Shown here: positions 1 to 6,349 of the stretch, piece after piece
Position numbering within the stretch: the stretch's first letter is position 1
Layout of the letters: every line of letters begins with the position of its first letter
Assembly (NCBI GenBank): GCA_964585245.1
Contig: CAZPCV010000030.1
Span: 1-16,278, forward strand
Reading direction: 5' to 3'
Length of the DNA stretch: 16,278 nt
DNA from: CAZEDL01 sp964585245
GTDB lineage: Bacteria > Patescibacteriota > Patescibacteriia > Magasanikbacterales > GWA2-37-8
Notes under the pieces: model-generated
Seen by the model: the letters and a program-made list of their open reading frames with translations, nothing else
Database searches by the model: none
What the model was told of the DNA's origin: nothing
Made by a program: the position numbers and the translations under genes

Positions 1-895
1 CCACCAAAATCTGGTTGAGGGTTTGTTCACGTTCATCATGCCCGCCACCGAGGCCCGTCCCACGACGGCGACCCACTGCATCAATTTCATCTACGAACAC
101 AATCGCTGGGGCTGATTTCTTGGCTTTGCCGAATAAATCACGTACCCGACTGGCACCGACACCAACAAACATTTCCACGAATTCGGAACCGCTCATGTGG
201 AAGAACGGTACACCCGCTTCACCCGCTACCGCTTTCGCGAGCAGGGTTTTACCGGTACCAGGGGTGCCGGTCAAGAGTACGCCCTTAGGGATTTTTGCGC
301 CCAGTTCGGCAAACTTTTTCGGGTCGCGCAAAAAATCGACGATTTCTGCTAATTCTTCTTTGGCTTCTTTGGCACCAGCCACATCGGCGAAGGTTTTTTT
401 GTCTTTGTCATCGGCCTTCACTTCGCGCGGATTGCTCTGCCCGAAACTCATGGCTTTGTTATTCATGCCCTGCGCACCGCGCATCATAAAGAACAAGAAA
501 ACTAGCAAAATGACGATCGGGGCCAGCTGAATCAGAATATTTGTGAGCCAAAACTTCCAGGAGCTTTCATCTTTGTTCACGATGGCATCGCTCTCGCGCA
601 GCGCTTTGAGAGCGCTGTCGCTCACTTGATAATTTTTGATAATATCGCCAAATGATTCGCGTGTGTCCTTTTTCACTTCCTGTTTTTTGGCCGCATTATC
701 TTTCAATTCTACCGACAACACGTCACCCTGCACGGTAATTTTTTTCACCGCTCCGGCATTGATCTCTTCTACCAGTTTGCCAACACCAACCACTTCGGGT
801 TTAGTGCCGGTGCCCCAGTTGAAACGGCTTAGGCCACCAACCAAGACCAGAATGACCACGAAGATGATCAAAAAATTTTTAAGGAGGTCTTTCAT
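1..895 (-). CDS. ftsH: FtsH ATP-dependent zinc metalloprotease, N-terminal part (cut by window edge)
   Basis: Membrane-anchored AAA+ protease that unfolds and degrades membrane and regulatory proteins. Reading leftward from the ATG at 895-893 gives 298 open residues, which run off the window edge. Two membrane segments (about residues 7-23 and 118-138) flank an extracytoplasmic region. The AAA domain follows: Walker A GTPGTGKT at 210-217, pore-loop MFVGVG at 242-247, Walker B IVFVDEIDA at 265-273, and the start of the second region of homology with a GRRRG run and HDEREQTLNQ. The HEXXH zinc-protease site lies outside the window. The Walker A has Thr where GPPGTGKT is usual, a mild variant. 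No SD is visible upstream of the start. The gene lies 203 bp downstream of rpsA on the same strand. Identification is very secure from motif order and spacing. Confidence 0.97.
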   Translation of the reverse strand, partial: MKDLLKNFLIIFVVILVLVGGLSRFNWGTGTKPEVVGVGKLVEEINAGAVKKITVQGDVLSVELKDNAAKKQEVKKDTRESFGDIIKNYQVSDSALKALRESDAIVNKDESSWKFWLTNILIQLAPIVILLVFLFFMMRGAQGMNNKAMSFGQSNPREVKADDKDKKTFADVAGAKEAKEELAEIVDFLRDPKKFAELGAKIPKGVLLTGTPGTGKTLLAKAVAGEAGVPFFHMSGSEFVEMFVGVGASRVRDLFGKAKKSAPAIVFVDEIDAVGRRRGTGLGGGHDEREQTLNQILV

Positions 896-1019
896 ATGAA
901 TTTTTTCTCGCAAAAAAATTCACTTCGTAGTGAGCGGGGCGCGAACGAAGAAGAACCTTAGCCCAACCTGACGACGAAATAAATTAATTAAATAATAACA
1001 GAAGAGCGCTTCATCACAT

Positions 1020-1088
1020 GTCATTCCCGCGTAGGCGGGAATACATCGTTACTTGGTAATTGTGGATTCCCATTTTAACAGGAACGAC
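1020..1088. repeat. MITE-like imperfect inverted repeat between rpsA and ftsH
   Basis: Two 26-bp arms, 1020-1045 and 1063-1088, are imperfect inverted copies: both read GTC(A/G)TTCC inward and end in GGGAAT(A/C)CA. The left arm contains a perfect 8-bp hairpin, ATTCCCGC-GTAG-GCGGGAAT (1023-1042). The shape fits the short interspersed palindromic repeats, with GTCATTCCCGCG-type ends, found in many bacterial genomes. No gene is encoded. It lies in the rpsA-ftsH spacer and would form a hairpin in a read-through transcript. A possible weak minus-strand promoter (ATGACA, 18 bp, TGTTAT) starts at the outer edge of the left arm, so the repeat may supply part of the ftsH promoter; that is speculative. 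Confidence 0.6.
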
Positions 1089-1098
1089 ACAAAAACAA

Positions 1099-2280
1099 TT
1101 AGGCGTTTGCTTCAGCATCTTTAGTTTTTTTGGCAGGAGCAGCGGTTTCAGTCTTTTTATCTACCACCTGACGGCGGCCGCTTTTGCCTTTCACACCGGC
1201 CACTTTGAGGCCGAGGCGATGTTCGGCAGGTTCCACCGACATTACTTCGAAGGCCAATTCCTGGCCGATTTTGAATTTATCATGCAAATTAGCAACCGGC
1301 TCATCAGACAATTCAGAAATATGGGCCAAGCCATGGATATCTTTATCCAGGCCGACCATGAGGCCGAAGGCTTCGATCTTCAAGACTTTACCGGTCACCT
1401 GATCCCCTACTTTATAGCGTTCTTTTACGCTCTTCCACGGATCCTCGATCAGGCGTTTGATGGAGAGGTAAATCTTGGAATGATCAAGCTGAATAATCTG
1501 GGCTTTCACTTTGTCACCAACTTTGAGCACATCTTTCGGATGGTCGATACGCTGCCAGGCAATTTCCGAAATATGGATAAGACCTTCCAAACCTTCGCCA
1601 AATTTGAGGAAGGCACCAAAGGTGGTAAGCGCGCTGATTTCGCCACTCACTGTATCGCCTACTTTGTAGGATTCGAGCACCGCTTTCTGAGAATCTTCCC
1701 AGACCGCGCGCTCAGATACAATTAATTTTTCTTCTTTTTCATCGACATCGATCACTTTCACTTCCAAATCCTGACCGATCACTTCGCGCAATTTTTCTAA
1801 AATACGATTTTTATCACCGCCCGCTACGCGTGGATAATGATCCGGAGACAGCTGTGACACCGGCATAAAGCCAGCAAGAGCCTGTACCTGCATCATGAGA
1901 CCACCTTTGTTGGCGGCCACCACTTTCGCTTTGATGGTGAGACCATCTTTCATCCAGGCGCGCATGGTATCCCACGCACGTTTGTATCCGGCAATGCGGA
2001 ACGACAATTCCATTTCACAGTTTTCGTTTTCAAGCTCGACTACCGTAGCTTCGACTTCGTCACCAATTTTCAGGTGAGCATATTCCTGTGATTCGGCGAA
2101 TAATTCGCGACCACGGACAACACCGGTGGTCATGCCTTCGACATCAATATGCACTTCGCCGCGATCGACAGAGAGTACTTTGCCTTTTACCACCGCCCCG
2201 ACTTTCGGGATTTCGGTAAAATTGGTCTGCAGCAATGTTTTAAAATCCTGTTTTTTAACTCCTTTGGTAGCGTCAGTCAT
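1099..2280 (-). CDS. rpsA: 30S ribosomal protein S1 (four S1 domains)
   Basis: RNA-binding ribosomal protein that helps dock and unfold mRNA on the 30S subunit. The 393 residues contain four S1 OB-fold repeats at about 26-93, 112-190, 206-277 and 291-363. Repeats 3 and 4 are the most canonical, with FGAFLKFGEGLEGLIHISEIAW and FGLMVGLDKDIHGLAHISEL type cores. A Lys/Ala-rich tail ends the protein. Four domains is the usual count outside proteobacteria, where six are typical. The ATG at 2280-2278 is the only reasonable start; no SD is visible before it. A promoter at 2452-2480 would give a leader of about 165 nt with several hairpins. ftsH follows on the same strand with no clear terminator between. 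An S1-domain regulatory protein is less likely because of the domain number and length. Confidence 0.93.
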   Translation of the reverse strand: MTDATKGVKKQDFKTLLQTNFTEIPKVGAVVKGKVLSVDRGEVHIDVEGMTTGVVRGRELFAESQEYAHLKIGDEVEATVVELENENCEMELSFRIAGYKRAWDTMRAWMKDGLTIKAKVVAANKGGLMMQVQALAGFMPVSQLSPDHYPRVAGGDKNRILEKLREVIGQDLEVKVIDVDEKEEKLIVSERAVWEDSQKAVLESYKVGDTVSGEISALTTFGAFLKFGEGLEGLIHISEIAWQRIDHPKDVLKVGDKVKAQIIQLDHSKIYLSIKRLIEDPWKSVKERYKVGDQVTGKVLKIEAFGLMVGLDKDIHGLAHISELSDEPVANLHDKFKIGQELAFEVMSVEPAEHRLGLKVAGVKGKSGRRQVVDKKTETAAPAKKTKDAEANA

Positions 2281-2440
2281 AAAATATTAATCATATTTAC
2301 TTCGCTCACTCGGAAAAACTTATTTATAAGTTTTTCGCTCGCTTCGCTTGTAAATAAAAAAGACCTTGCTTAACCCTTCCCGATTAGATCGGGAACGAGT
2401 GCCTCTCCTTAAAGGTGGAGGGGCGATATGTATTACAATG
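2281..2440 (-). promoter_or_regulatory. Structured rpsA 5' leader with three hairpins
   Basis: Between the rpsA start and its predicted promoter lie three inverted repeats. AAAAACTTA pairs with TAAGTTTTT (2314-2322 / 2327-2335, perfect 9 bp). TTCCCGAT pairs with ATCGGGAA (2377-2384 / 2388-2395, perfect 8 bp, 3-nt loop). An imperfect CCTCTCC / GGTGGAGG pair lies at about 2403-2420. No reading frame of note is present. The hairpins could be decayed interspersed repeats or a functional leader; S1 autoregulates its own translation in E. coli, but nothing here proves the same mechanism. Confidence 0.4.
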
Positions 2441-2451
2441 AGTATAGGGAT

Positions 2452-2480
2452 AATCTAACAAAACTGTTGTCTGTTGTCAA
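2452..2480 (-). promoter_or_regulatory. Predicted sigma-70-type promoter for rpsA
   Basis: On the minus strand there is a perfect -35 TTGACA (2480-2475), a 17-bp spacer and a -10 TAGATT (2457-2452) with an upstream TG one base before it (extended -10). This is among the best promoter matches in the window. Transcription would start near 2445 and read into rpsA. Confidence 0.6.
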
Positions 2481-2497
2481 TAGTCGCAGGTTTGAAG

Positions 2498-2524
2498 AAG
2501 ACCAGGTGTAATACACCTGGTCTT
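2498..2524 (-). terminator. Hairpin terminator of the trypsin-like gene
   Basis: A perfect 12-bp stem (2498-2509 paired with 2513-2524) with a 3-nt loop. It lies 26 bp past the stop codon of the protease gene on the minus strand. The sequence after the stem on that strand is pyrimidine-rich (CTTC repeats) rather than a clean U-run. Its position between the protease and the rpsA promoter fits a terminator isolating the two units. Confidence 0.6.
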
Positions 2525-2549
2525 AAGTGGAGGAACGTAGAAAAAAGAA

Positions 2550-3365
2550 CTATGGGCCTGGACGCGAAGCCCGGATGGCCCAGGCCCGATAGGCGGCCAC
2601 ATTAGTGTAGCCGGTGGGATTGTTCTGCCCACCCCACAAGCCAACCCCGGCTACCCGGAGCTGTCCGTTCTGCCAGACCAGCAGGGGGCCGCCACTATCG
2701 CCTTTTTCGATCCCGACCCCGACCGAAGTCTGGATCAATTCCGGCGTAACAGCCGCCACGGTATTAAAGTCATACCGTAACGATCCGTCCCAATCGGGGC
2801 GCCCGGTGCCCCCGATACCAGCCATTACTGCATTTTGGCAGATATTTGGCGGGTGCTGGGCCAGCGGGATGGGGGCAAACTGGACGAGCTCCTCTGGCAG
2901 GAGGATAAGGGCGATGTCTGCCCTAGGATCCCATCCTCCATGGGGATTTGGGGTATACGCAAAATCGGAGCGAACACTGACTCGACCCATTATGGGCGCC
3001 CCCCGATTCTGATTATCTAGCCACCAGGGGTGCACCTCTGCCTCGCTGGCGCAGTTGGTGGCGTTTTGAGTGCGACACACACAGTGTGCAGCGGTGAGCA
3101 CCGTGCGTGGGTCAATGAGGGTGCCTGTACAAACCGCAACACCAAAGGTTACTACTCCTACTACTGACCGGTACCTAAGCCCGGCCTTCTGCCCCCACAA
3201 ATCCAGCTCCCAATTCCAAATAGGGCTGGTACGAGAGCCTAGCTCGGGATCTAGGGCACGGTCACAGTGCGGGAGCGGCGCTGGCGCCGCCGCCTCATAA
3301 CCGCAACCGACTAGACCCAAAAGACATGCAATCACAAAGAGGACGATGGTCGGCATGGTCTTCAC
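2550..3365 (-). CDS. Trypsin-like (S1 family) serine protease lipoprotein
   Basis: Exported chymotrypsin-fold serine protease. I place the start at GTG 3365-3363 because AGGAGA lies 7 nt upstream; this gives 271 residues. The N-terminus is a lipoprotein signal: a hydrophobic stretch ending in LVGC with lipidated Cys21. The catalytic triad is clear: His94 in LTAAHC, Asp150 in ADIALI, Ser224 in GDSGGP. Cys79 and Cys95 match the conserved disulfide flanking the catalytic His. The substrate-pocket residue six before the Ser (Gly218) is not Asp, so trypsin-type Lys/Arg preference is not implied. It is transcribed divergently from the 48-residue exported peptide. The sequence looks GC-richer than the flanking housekeeping genes and has a good SD, unlike them. 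Membrane anchoring suggests it acts on extracellular or envelope proteins; the target is unknown. Confidence 0.92.
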   Translation of the reverse strand: MKTMPTIVLFVIACLLGLVGCGYEAAAPAPLPHCDRALDPELGSRTSPIWNWELDLWGQKAGLRYRSVVGVVTFGVAVCTGTLIDPRTVLTAAHCVCRTQNATNCASEAEVHPWWLDNQNRGAPIMGRVSVRSDFAYTPNPHGGWDPRADIALILLPEELVQFAPIPLAQHPPNICQNAVMAGIGGTGRPDWDGSLRYDFNTVAAVTPELIQTSVGVGIEKGDSGGPLLVWQNGQLRVAGVGLWGGQNNPTGYTNVAAYRAWAIRASRPGP

Positions 3366-3377
3366 GGTATTTCTCCT

Positions 3378-3425
3378 GTTTTTGGCAAAAAATAAGGCTA
3401 TAGAGCCCTGTTTGCTGCCAAAAAC
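3378..3425 (-). promoter_or_regulatory. Inverted repeat just upstream of the protease SD
   Basis: Perfect 10-bp arms, GTTTTTGGCA (3378-3387) and TGCCAAAAAC (3416-3425), enclose an inner 4-bp pair GGCT/AGCC. The inner-side arm abuts the AGGAGA of the protease gene, so in mRNA this hairpin would sit directly next to the ribosome site. It could equally be a DNA operator. No convincing protease promoter was found further upstream. Confidence 0.45.
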
Positions 3426-3519
3426 AAATCCTGACCGAGACTGCAACTGACTAGATCTAAAAGAGCTTCAAAAAAGAACTCCTATTTCTATCATTTTTTT
3501 GCTTATTTGTCAATAATTA

Positions 3520-3549
3520 TTGACTCAAAACTTTTGACATTTTTATAAT
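3520..3549 (+). promoter_or_regulatory. Strong promoter for the 48-residue exported peptide
   Basis: TTGACT (3520-3525), 18-bp spacer, perfect TATAAT (3544-3549). The predicted start of transcription near 3556 gives a leader of about 40 nt before the ATG at 3597. It lies in the divergent spacer with the protease gene. Confidence 0.65.
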
Positions 3550-3596
3550 TTGCTTTAGGATGGCCGGGCGGCTGATTGAGCCGCGTTTGGAGGAAC

Positions 3597-3743
3597 ATGG
3601 AACGGAGAAAATTTTTTTTAACCTCTCTGAGCCTCGCAACCCTGTTCGCCACGAGCCCGGCTCGTGGCGATGACAAGAAGAAGGGGAGCCCCAAAGGGGA
3701 CTACCCCCCACCGAAGAAGAAGGAGAAGCCCGCCGCCCAGTAA
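3597..3743 (+). CDS. Small exported Lys/Pro-rich peptide, 48 residues
   Basis: Unrecognised small protein. ATG at 3597 is preceded by GGAGGA two bases upstream, a tight but usable spacing. The N-terminus MERRKFFLTSLSLATLF has a charged start, a hydrophobic core and a small-residue end (ATSPARG), so it is a probable signal peptide; RRKFFL also resembles a twin-arginine (Tat) motif. The predicted mature part is about 24 residues, DDKKKGSPKGDYPPPKKKEKPAAQ-like in character: highly basic and Pro-rich, no Cys. It has its own strong promoter and terminator, which supports a real monocistronic gene. It is divergent from the lipoprotein protease. A role as a secreted basic peptide or a substrate of the neighbour is possible but unsupported. 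Confidence 0.6.
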   Translation: MERRKFFLTSLSLATLFATSPARGDDKKKGSPKGDYPPPKKKEKPAAQ

Positions 3744-3766
3744 GCGGCGGACCAATCCCACCTAAG

Positions 3767-3843
3767 CCGGCGCGCCAATGCCTGCGCGCCGGTTCCCTAT
3801 CTCTACCTCAAAAAACTACTGGCACCATAAAAGCCAGTTTTTT
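3767..3843 (+). terminator. Terminator region of the small peptide gene (two hairpins)
   Basis: First a perfect 9-bp GC stem, CCGGCGCGC (3767-3775) with GCGCGCCGG (3784-3792), not followed by a U-run. Then ACTGGC (3818-3823) with GCCAGT (3833-3838) followed directly by TTTTTT (3838-3843), the classic intrinsic form. The T-run also belongs to an alternative hairpin, CAGTTTTTT (3835-3843) with AAAAAACTG (3849-3857). Confidence 0.7.
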
Positions 3844-3845
3844 AA

Positions 3846-3874
3846 TTGAAAAAAACTGCCAATTTTACTAAAAT
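3846..3874 (+). promoter_or_regulatory. Predicted promoter for the GT-C-like membrane protein
   Basis: TTGAAA (3846-3851), 17-bp spacer, TAAAAT (3869-3874). The leader to the ATG at 3920 would be about 40 nt. The -35 overlaps the right side of the upstream terminator structure, so the two transcription units are packed end to start. Confidence 0.5.
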
Positions 3875-3919
3875 ACAAGTTTACGTTTACTCACTACCCA
3901 ATTTTAACTTTTTCTTTAC

Positions 3920-5530
3920 ATGTCACCTGCTAACACTAAAAAAATCGTTTCCTTGGACACACCGATTTCAATAGAGTCTAAATACAAAAAAATTGCCCTG
4001 GCTATAATGCCCTTGCTTGGGCTATTAATTTGGTATGCTTTTTTTCTTTTTCATCAAACCGACATTACCCAAGGCGACCTTGGCCGCCATCTCAAAAATG
4101 GGGAAATAGTTCTTCATTCTCTTGCTCAGCACGACTTCGGCACCCTCGCCAAAATTTTACACACCAATTTTTATTCCTACGTCGAGCCAGCTTTCCCTTT
4201 TATCAATCATCACTGGGGTAGCGGGGTTATCTTTTATCTCTTGTTCCAACTCGGCAGCTTTCCACTCTTAACCGTTTTCTTTACCGCGCTCAGCTTGGTT
4301 ACATTTTATTTTTTTCTTCAACTGGGCAAAAAACACCACGTGTGGGCCAGCTACCTGGCCGCTTTTTTTCTAATTCCGCTGATAGCCGAACGCGTGCAGA
4401 TACGGCCCGAAGTGTTCAGTTATTTTTTTATCGGGCTTTATTTATATTTGTTCACTCGGTATCGCGACGGCGAACTAAAAACCCTTCATCTCTACCTCCT
4501 ACCAATCGCTCAGCTCCTGTGGGTAAATCTGCATATTTATTTTTTCTTTGGTTTTGTTATTCTTGGTCTGTTCTTTTTCGAAGAAATACTTGGGCCACGC
4601 CGAAAAAAGTACCTCATCCACCTAGGGGGCCTGGCTTTACTCTTTATCGCGGCAAGCATACTTAACCCGTCTGGGATTGCCGGACTCCTGTACCCTTTGC
4701 ATATTTTCAATAACTACGCCTATCAAGTGCAAGAAAACCAATCAGCGCTGAATTTTGCCCGCGTCTTCCCCTGGTACCCGAACGTTATCGTATACAAAAT
4801 TACTGCCGTCGTGCTGTCACTGATTTTGCTGGCGGGGATTATAAAAAAACCGTCTCTGCTTAAAAATTCTCTCGTAATTTTCGCGGCTGGTACACTACTA
4901 ATGAGCCTGCTCGCCGTGCGTAACTGGACGCTGTTCGCCTATGCCGCTGCGGCAGTTTTTCCTCTATTAATAAGCAATCTACGTAAGAGCAAAATCAATA
5001 GTAACAAAACAGTCCAGTGGATAGCAGTGTTACTGCTTATCGCTATCACGCTATTTATCAATCGTTCTCGTCTATCAGTAGCGGCGCACGAATTAGGCTG
5101 GCAGGCCGCCCCACAGACGTTGGCAGCCGCTCAATTTGTACGCGAACACCAGCTGTACTCACCCCTCTTCAATGATTTTAATATCGGCGGCTACGCCACC
5201 TGGAGCGCCTTTCCAGATCTCCCTCCGTTTGTGGACAATCGGCCCGAAGCCTTTTCCAAGGCATTTTTTACTGATACCTATCTGCCACCTCAGCACGATG
5301 AGGCTGCCTGGAAAAAGCTAGACAAACACTATCGTTTCAACACCATCTGGTATTCCTTTTCGAATAGCGATTCACTGCCTTTTATTGTCGCGCGCCTCAC
5401 CGACCCGGAGTGGGCACCTATTTTCGCCGACACTTATTCAATTATTTTCGTAAAACGCAACGACCTCAACGAATCATTGATACAACAATTCGAAATTCCG
5501 AAGGATAGATTTAGCTTAGAAAAAATTTAA
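3920..5530 (+). CDS. Multi-span membrane protein, GT-C glycosyltransferase-like
   Basis: 536 residues with about ten hydrophobic segments beginning near residue 25 and continuing to about 380, then a C-terminal soluble part. The first extracytoplasmic loop has an acidic motif, QGDLGRHLKNGE (51-62), followed by FINHHWGSG (94-102). This layout (membrane segment, then acidic loop, then many spans) is that of GT-C fold lipid-phosphate-sugar glycosyltransferases and related PMT/ArnT-like proteins. The C-terminal part contains FNDFNIGGY and PPFVDNRPEAF, patterns I associate with uncharacterised large membrane proteins of this type. The substrate is unknown; a role in modifying envelope glycans or proteins is the usual expectation. 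The ATG has no SD. A flippase-like or O-antigen-polymerase-like protein is an alternative. Confidence 0.7.
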   Translation: MSPANTKKIVSLDTPISIESKYKKIALAIMPLLGLLIWYAFFLFHQTDITQGDLGRHLKNGEIVLHSLAQHDFGTLAKILHTNFYSYVEPAFPFINHHWGSGVIFYLLFQLGSFPLLTVFFTALSLVTFYFFLQLGKKHHVWASYLAAFFLIPLIAERVQIRPEVFSYFFIGLYLYLFTRYRDGELKTLHLYLLPIAQLLWVNLHIYFFFGFVILGLFFFEEILGPRRKKYLIHLGGLALLFIAASILNPSGIAGLLYPLHIFNNYAYQVQENQSALNFARVFPWYPNVIVYKITAVVLSLILLAGIIKKPSLLKNSLVIFAAGTLLMSLLAVRNWTLFAYAAAAVFPLLISNLRKSKINSNKTVQWIAVLLLIAITLFINRSRLSVAAHELGWQAAPQTLAAAQFVREHQLYSPLFNDFNIGGYATWSAFPDLPPFVDNRPEAFSKAFFTDTYLPPQHDEAAWKKLDKHYRFNTIWYSFSNSDSLPFIVARLTDPEWAPIFADTYSIIFVKRNDLNESLIQQFEIPKDRFSLEKI

Positions 5531-5604
5531 ACCGTGCTAGATTTTTACCCTTATTTTAGCCCTATTTTTAGTACTTATTTTCTATTTAAACAATTTATTA
5601 ATTC

Positions 5605-5633
5605 TTGCCATTAAAAAATCGATATGTTAAAAT
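5605..5633 (+). promoter_or_regulatory. Predicted extended -10 promoter for the MBL-fold gene
   Basis: TTGCCA (5605-5610), 17-bp spacer, TAAAAT (5628-5633), with TG one base upstream of the -10. The rest of the 128-bp spacer after the previous stop is AT-rich with no terminator that I can see. Confidence 0.5.
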
Positions 5634-5676
5634 AATCCCATTCTGATTAAAAGACTTATTGCCTAACTCCTCATTT

Positions 5677-6294
5677 ATGCACCTCTCCTGGCTCGGCCAA
5701 ACTGCCGTCAAAATCCAAACCAAAAACGCTGACGAAGAAGTAGTGATCCTCATTGATCCTTACAAGCCCGCTACCGGCGACTTCCCCCGCAGTTTGTCTG
5801 CCCACCTGGCTCTATTTTCGCGCGGCAGCGACGGCAGCATCACCCTAACCCAAGACCCCTTTATCCTCGAAACACTGGGCGAACTGGAACGTAACGGCGT
5901 CATGTTGTCTGGGTTCGCGGGCCCCGACGGAACTGTGATTTTCAAAATCACTGCCGAAAATATCTCCGTGGTGCATATCGGCGCGATCAAACAAACGCTC
6001 GATGCCGAACTGATTGATAAATTAGGTAAAATCGATGTGTTGCTTATCCCCGCTGGCGGCACCCCCAATTATCTCGACACCGAAGCCGCCGCTAAACTGG
6101 TGAATGTTTTGGAACCACGCCTGATTATTCCGATCGCGACTGCGACCGATTCCGACCCAGCGGCCAAACCGCTCGAACCGTTCATCAAAGAACTCGGCCT
6201 CAAACCCGACGCCACCGAGAAAAAATTTGTCCTCAAAGCCAAAGACCTGCCGCAAGAAGATACCAAATTGTGGGTGTTAGAAAAAAACGTGTAA
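5677..6294 (+). CDS. MBL-fold hydrolase relative (UlaG-like) lacking metal ligands
   Basis: 205 residues from the ATG at 5677; a TTG at 5659 would add six residues. The start MHLSWLGQTAVKIQT, the IDPY at 26-29, the VVHIGA-KQTL-ELIDKLGKIDVLLIPAGG block (98-128) and the EPRLIIPI stretch (146-153) follow the order of the PF13483-type metallo-beta-lactamase superfamily, whose members include UlaG-like hydrolases. The residues that bind metal are changed: the HxHxDH site aligns with SRGSDG (48-53), HLGD becomes HIGA (100-103), and the final IPxH-type His aligns with IPIATA (151-156). Only His100 remains. The fold seems kept while the chemistry is lost, so a binding, scaffold or regulatory role is more likely than hydrolysis. 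The gene reads toward the single-span protein and gyrA. Confidence 0.75.
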   Translation: MHLSWLGQTAVKIQTKNADEEVVILIDPYKPATGDFPRSLSAHLALFSRGSDGSITLTQDPFILETLGELERNGVMLSGFAGPDGTVIFKITAENISVVHIGAIKQTLDAELIDKLGKIDVLLIPAGGTPNYLDTEAAAKLVNVLEPRLIIPIATATDSDPAAKPLEPFIKELGLKPDATEKKFVLKAKDLPQEDTKLWVLEKNV

Positions 6295-6301
6295 CCTAAC
6301 A

Positions 6302-6332
6302 TGACTGGAGATCATTCTTTCCTCGGGATGAC
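6302..6332. repeat. Possible solo arm of a short interspersed repeat
   Basis: On the minus strand this reads GTCATCCCGAGGAAAGAATG and on into GATCTCCAGTCA. It begins like the ends of the element at 1020-1088 (GTCAT then CCCG) and resembles GTCATCCCGAG-type dispersed repeats of other bacteria. No second arm is present here, and it could be chance or a decayed copy. Confidence 0.3.
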
Positions 6333-6349
6333 AACATCTATCATATAGT

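Noticed and set aside
881..964. A textbook AAGGAGG-ATG arrangement on the plus strand (SD at 881-887, ATG at 896) opening a 21-codon frame.
   Set aside because: The SD lies inside the antisense of the ftsH start codons (Lys-Asp-Leu-Leu-Lys on the minus strand). The short frame has no recognisable content, so it is best read as chance.
1060..1725. A 221-residue plus-strand open frame.
   Set aside because: It is fully antisense to rpsA, whose four S1 domains are certain; the frame is a codon-bias shadow.
3560..3673. An alternative 37-codon frame from ATG 3560, nearly at the predicted transcription start.
   Set aside because: It lacks a signal peptide or other features, while the overlapping frame from 3597 has an SD and a good signal sequence.
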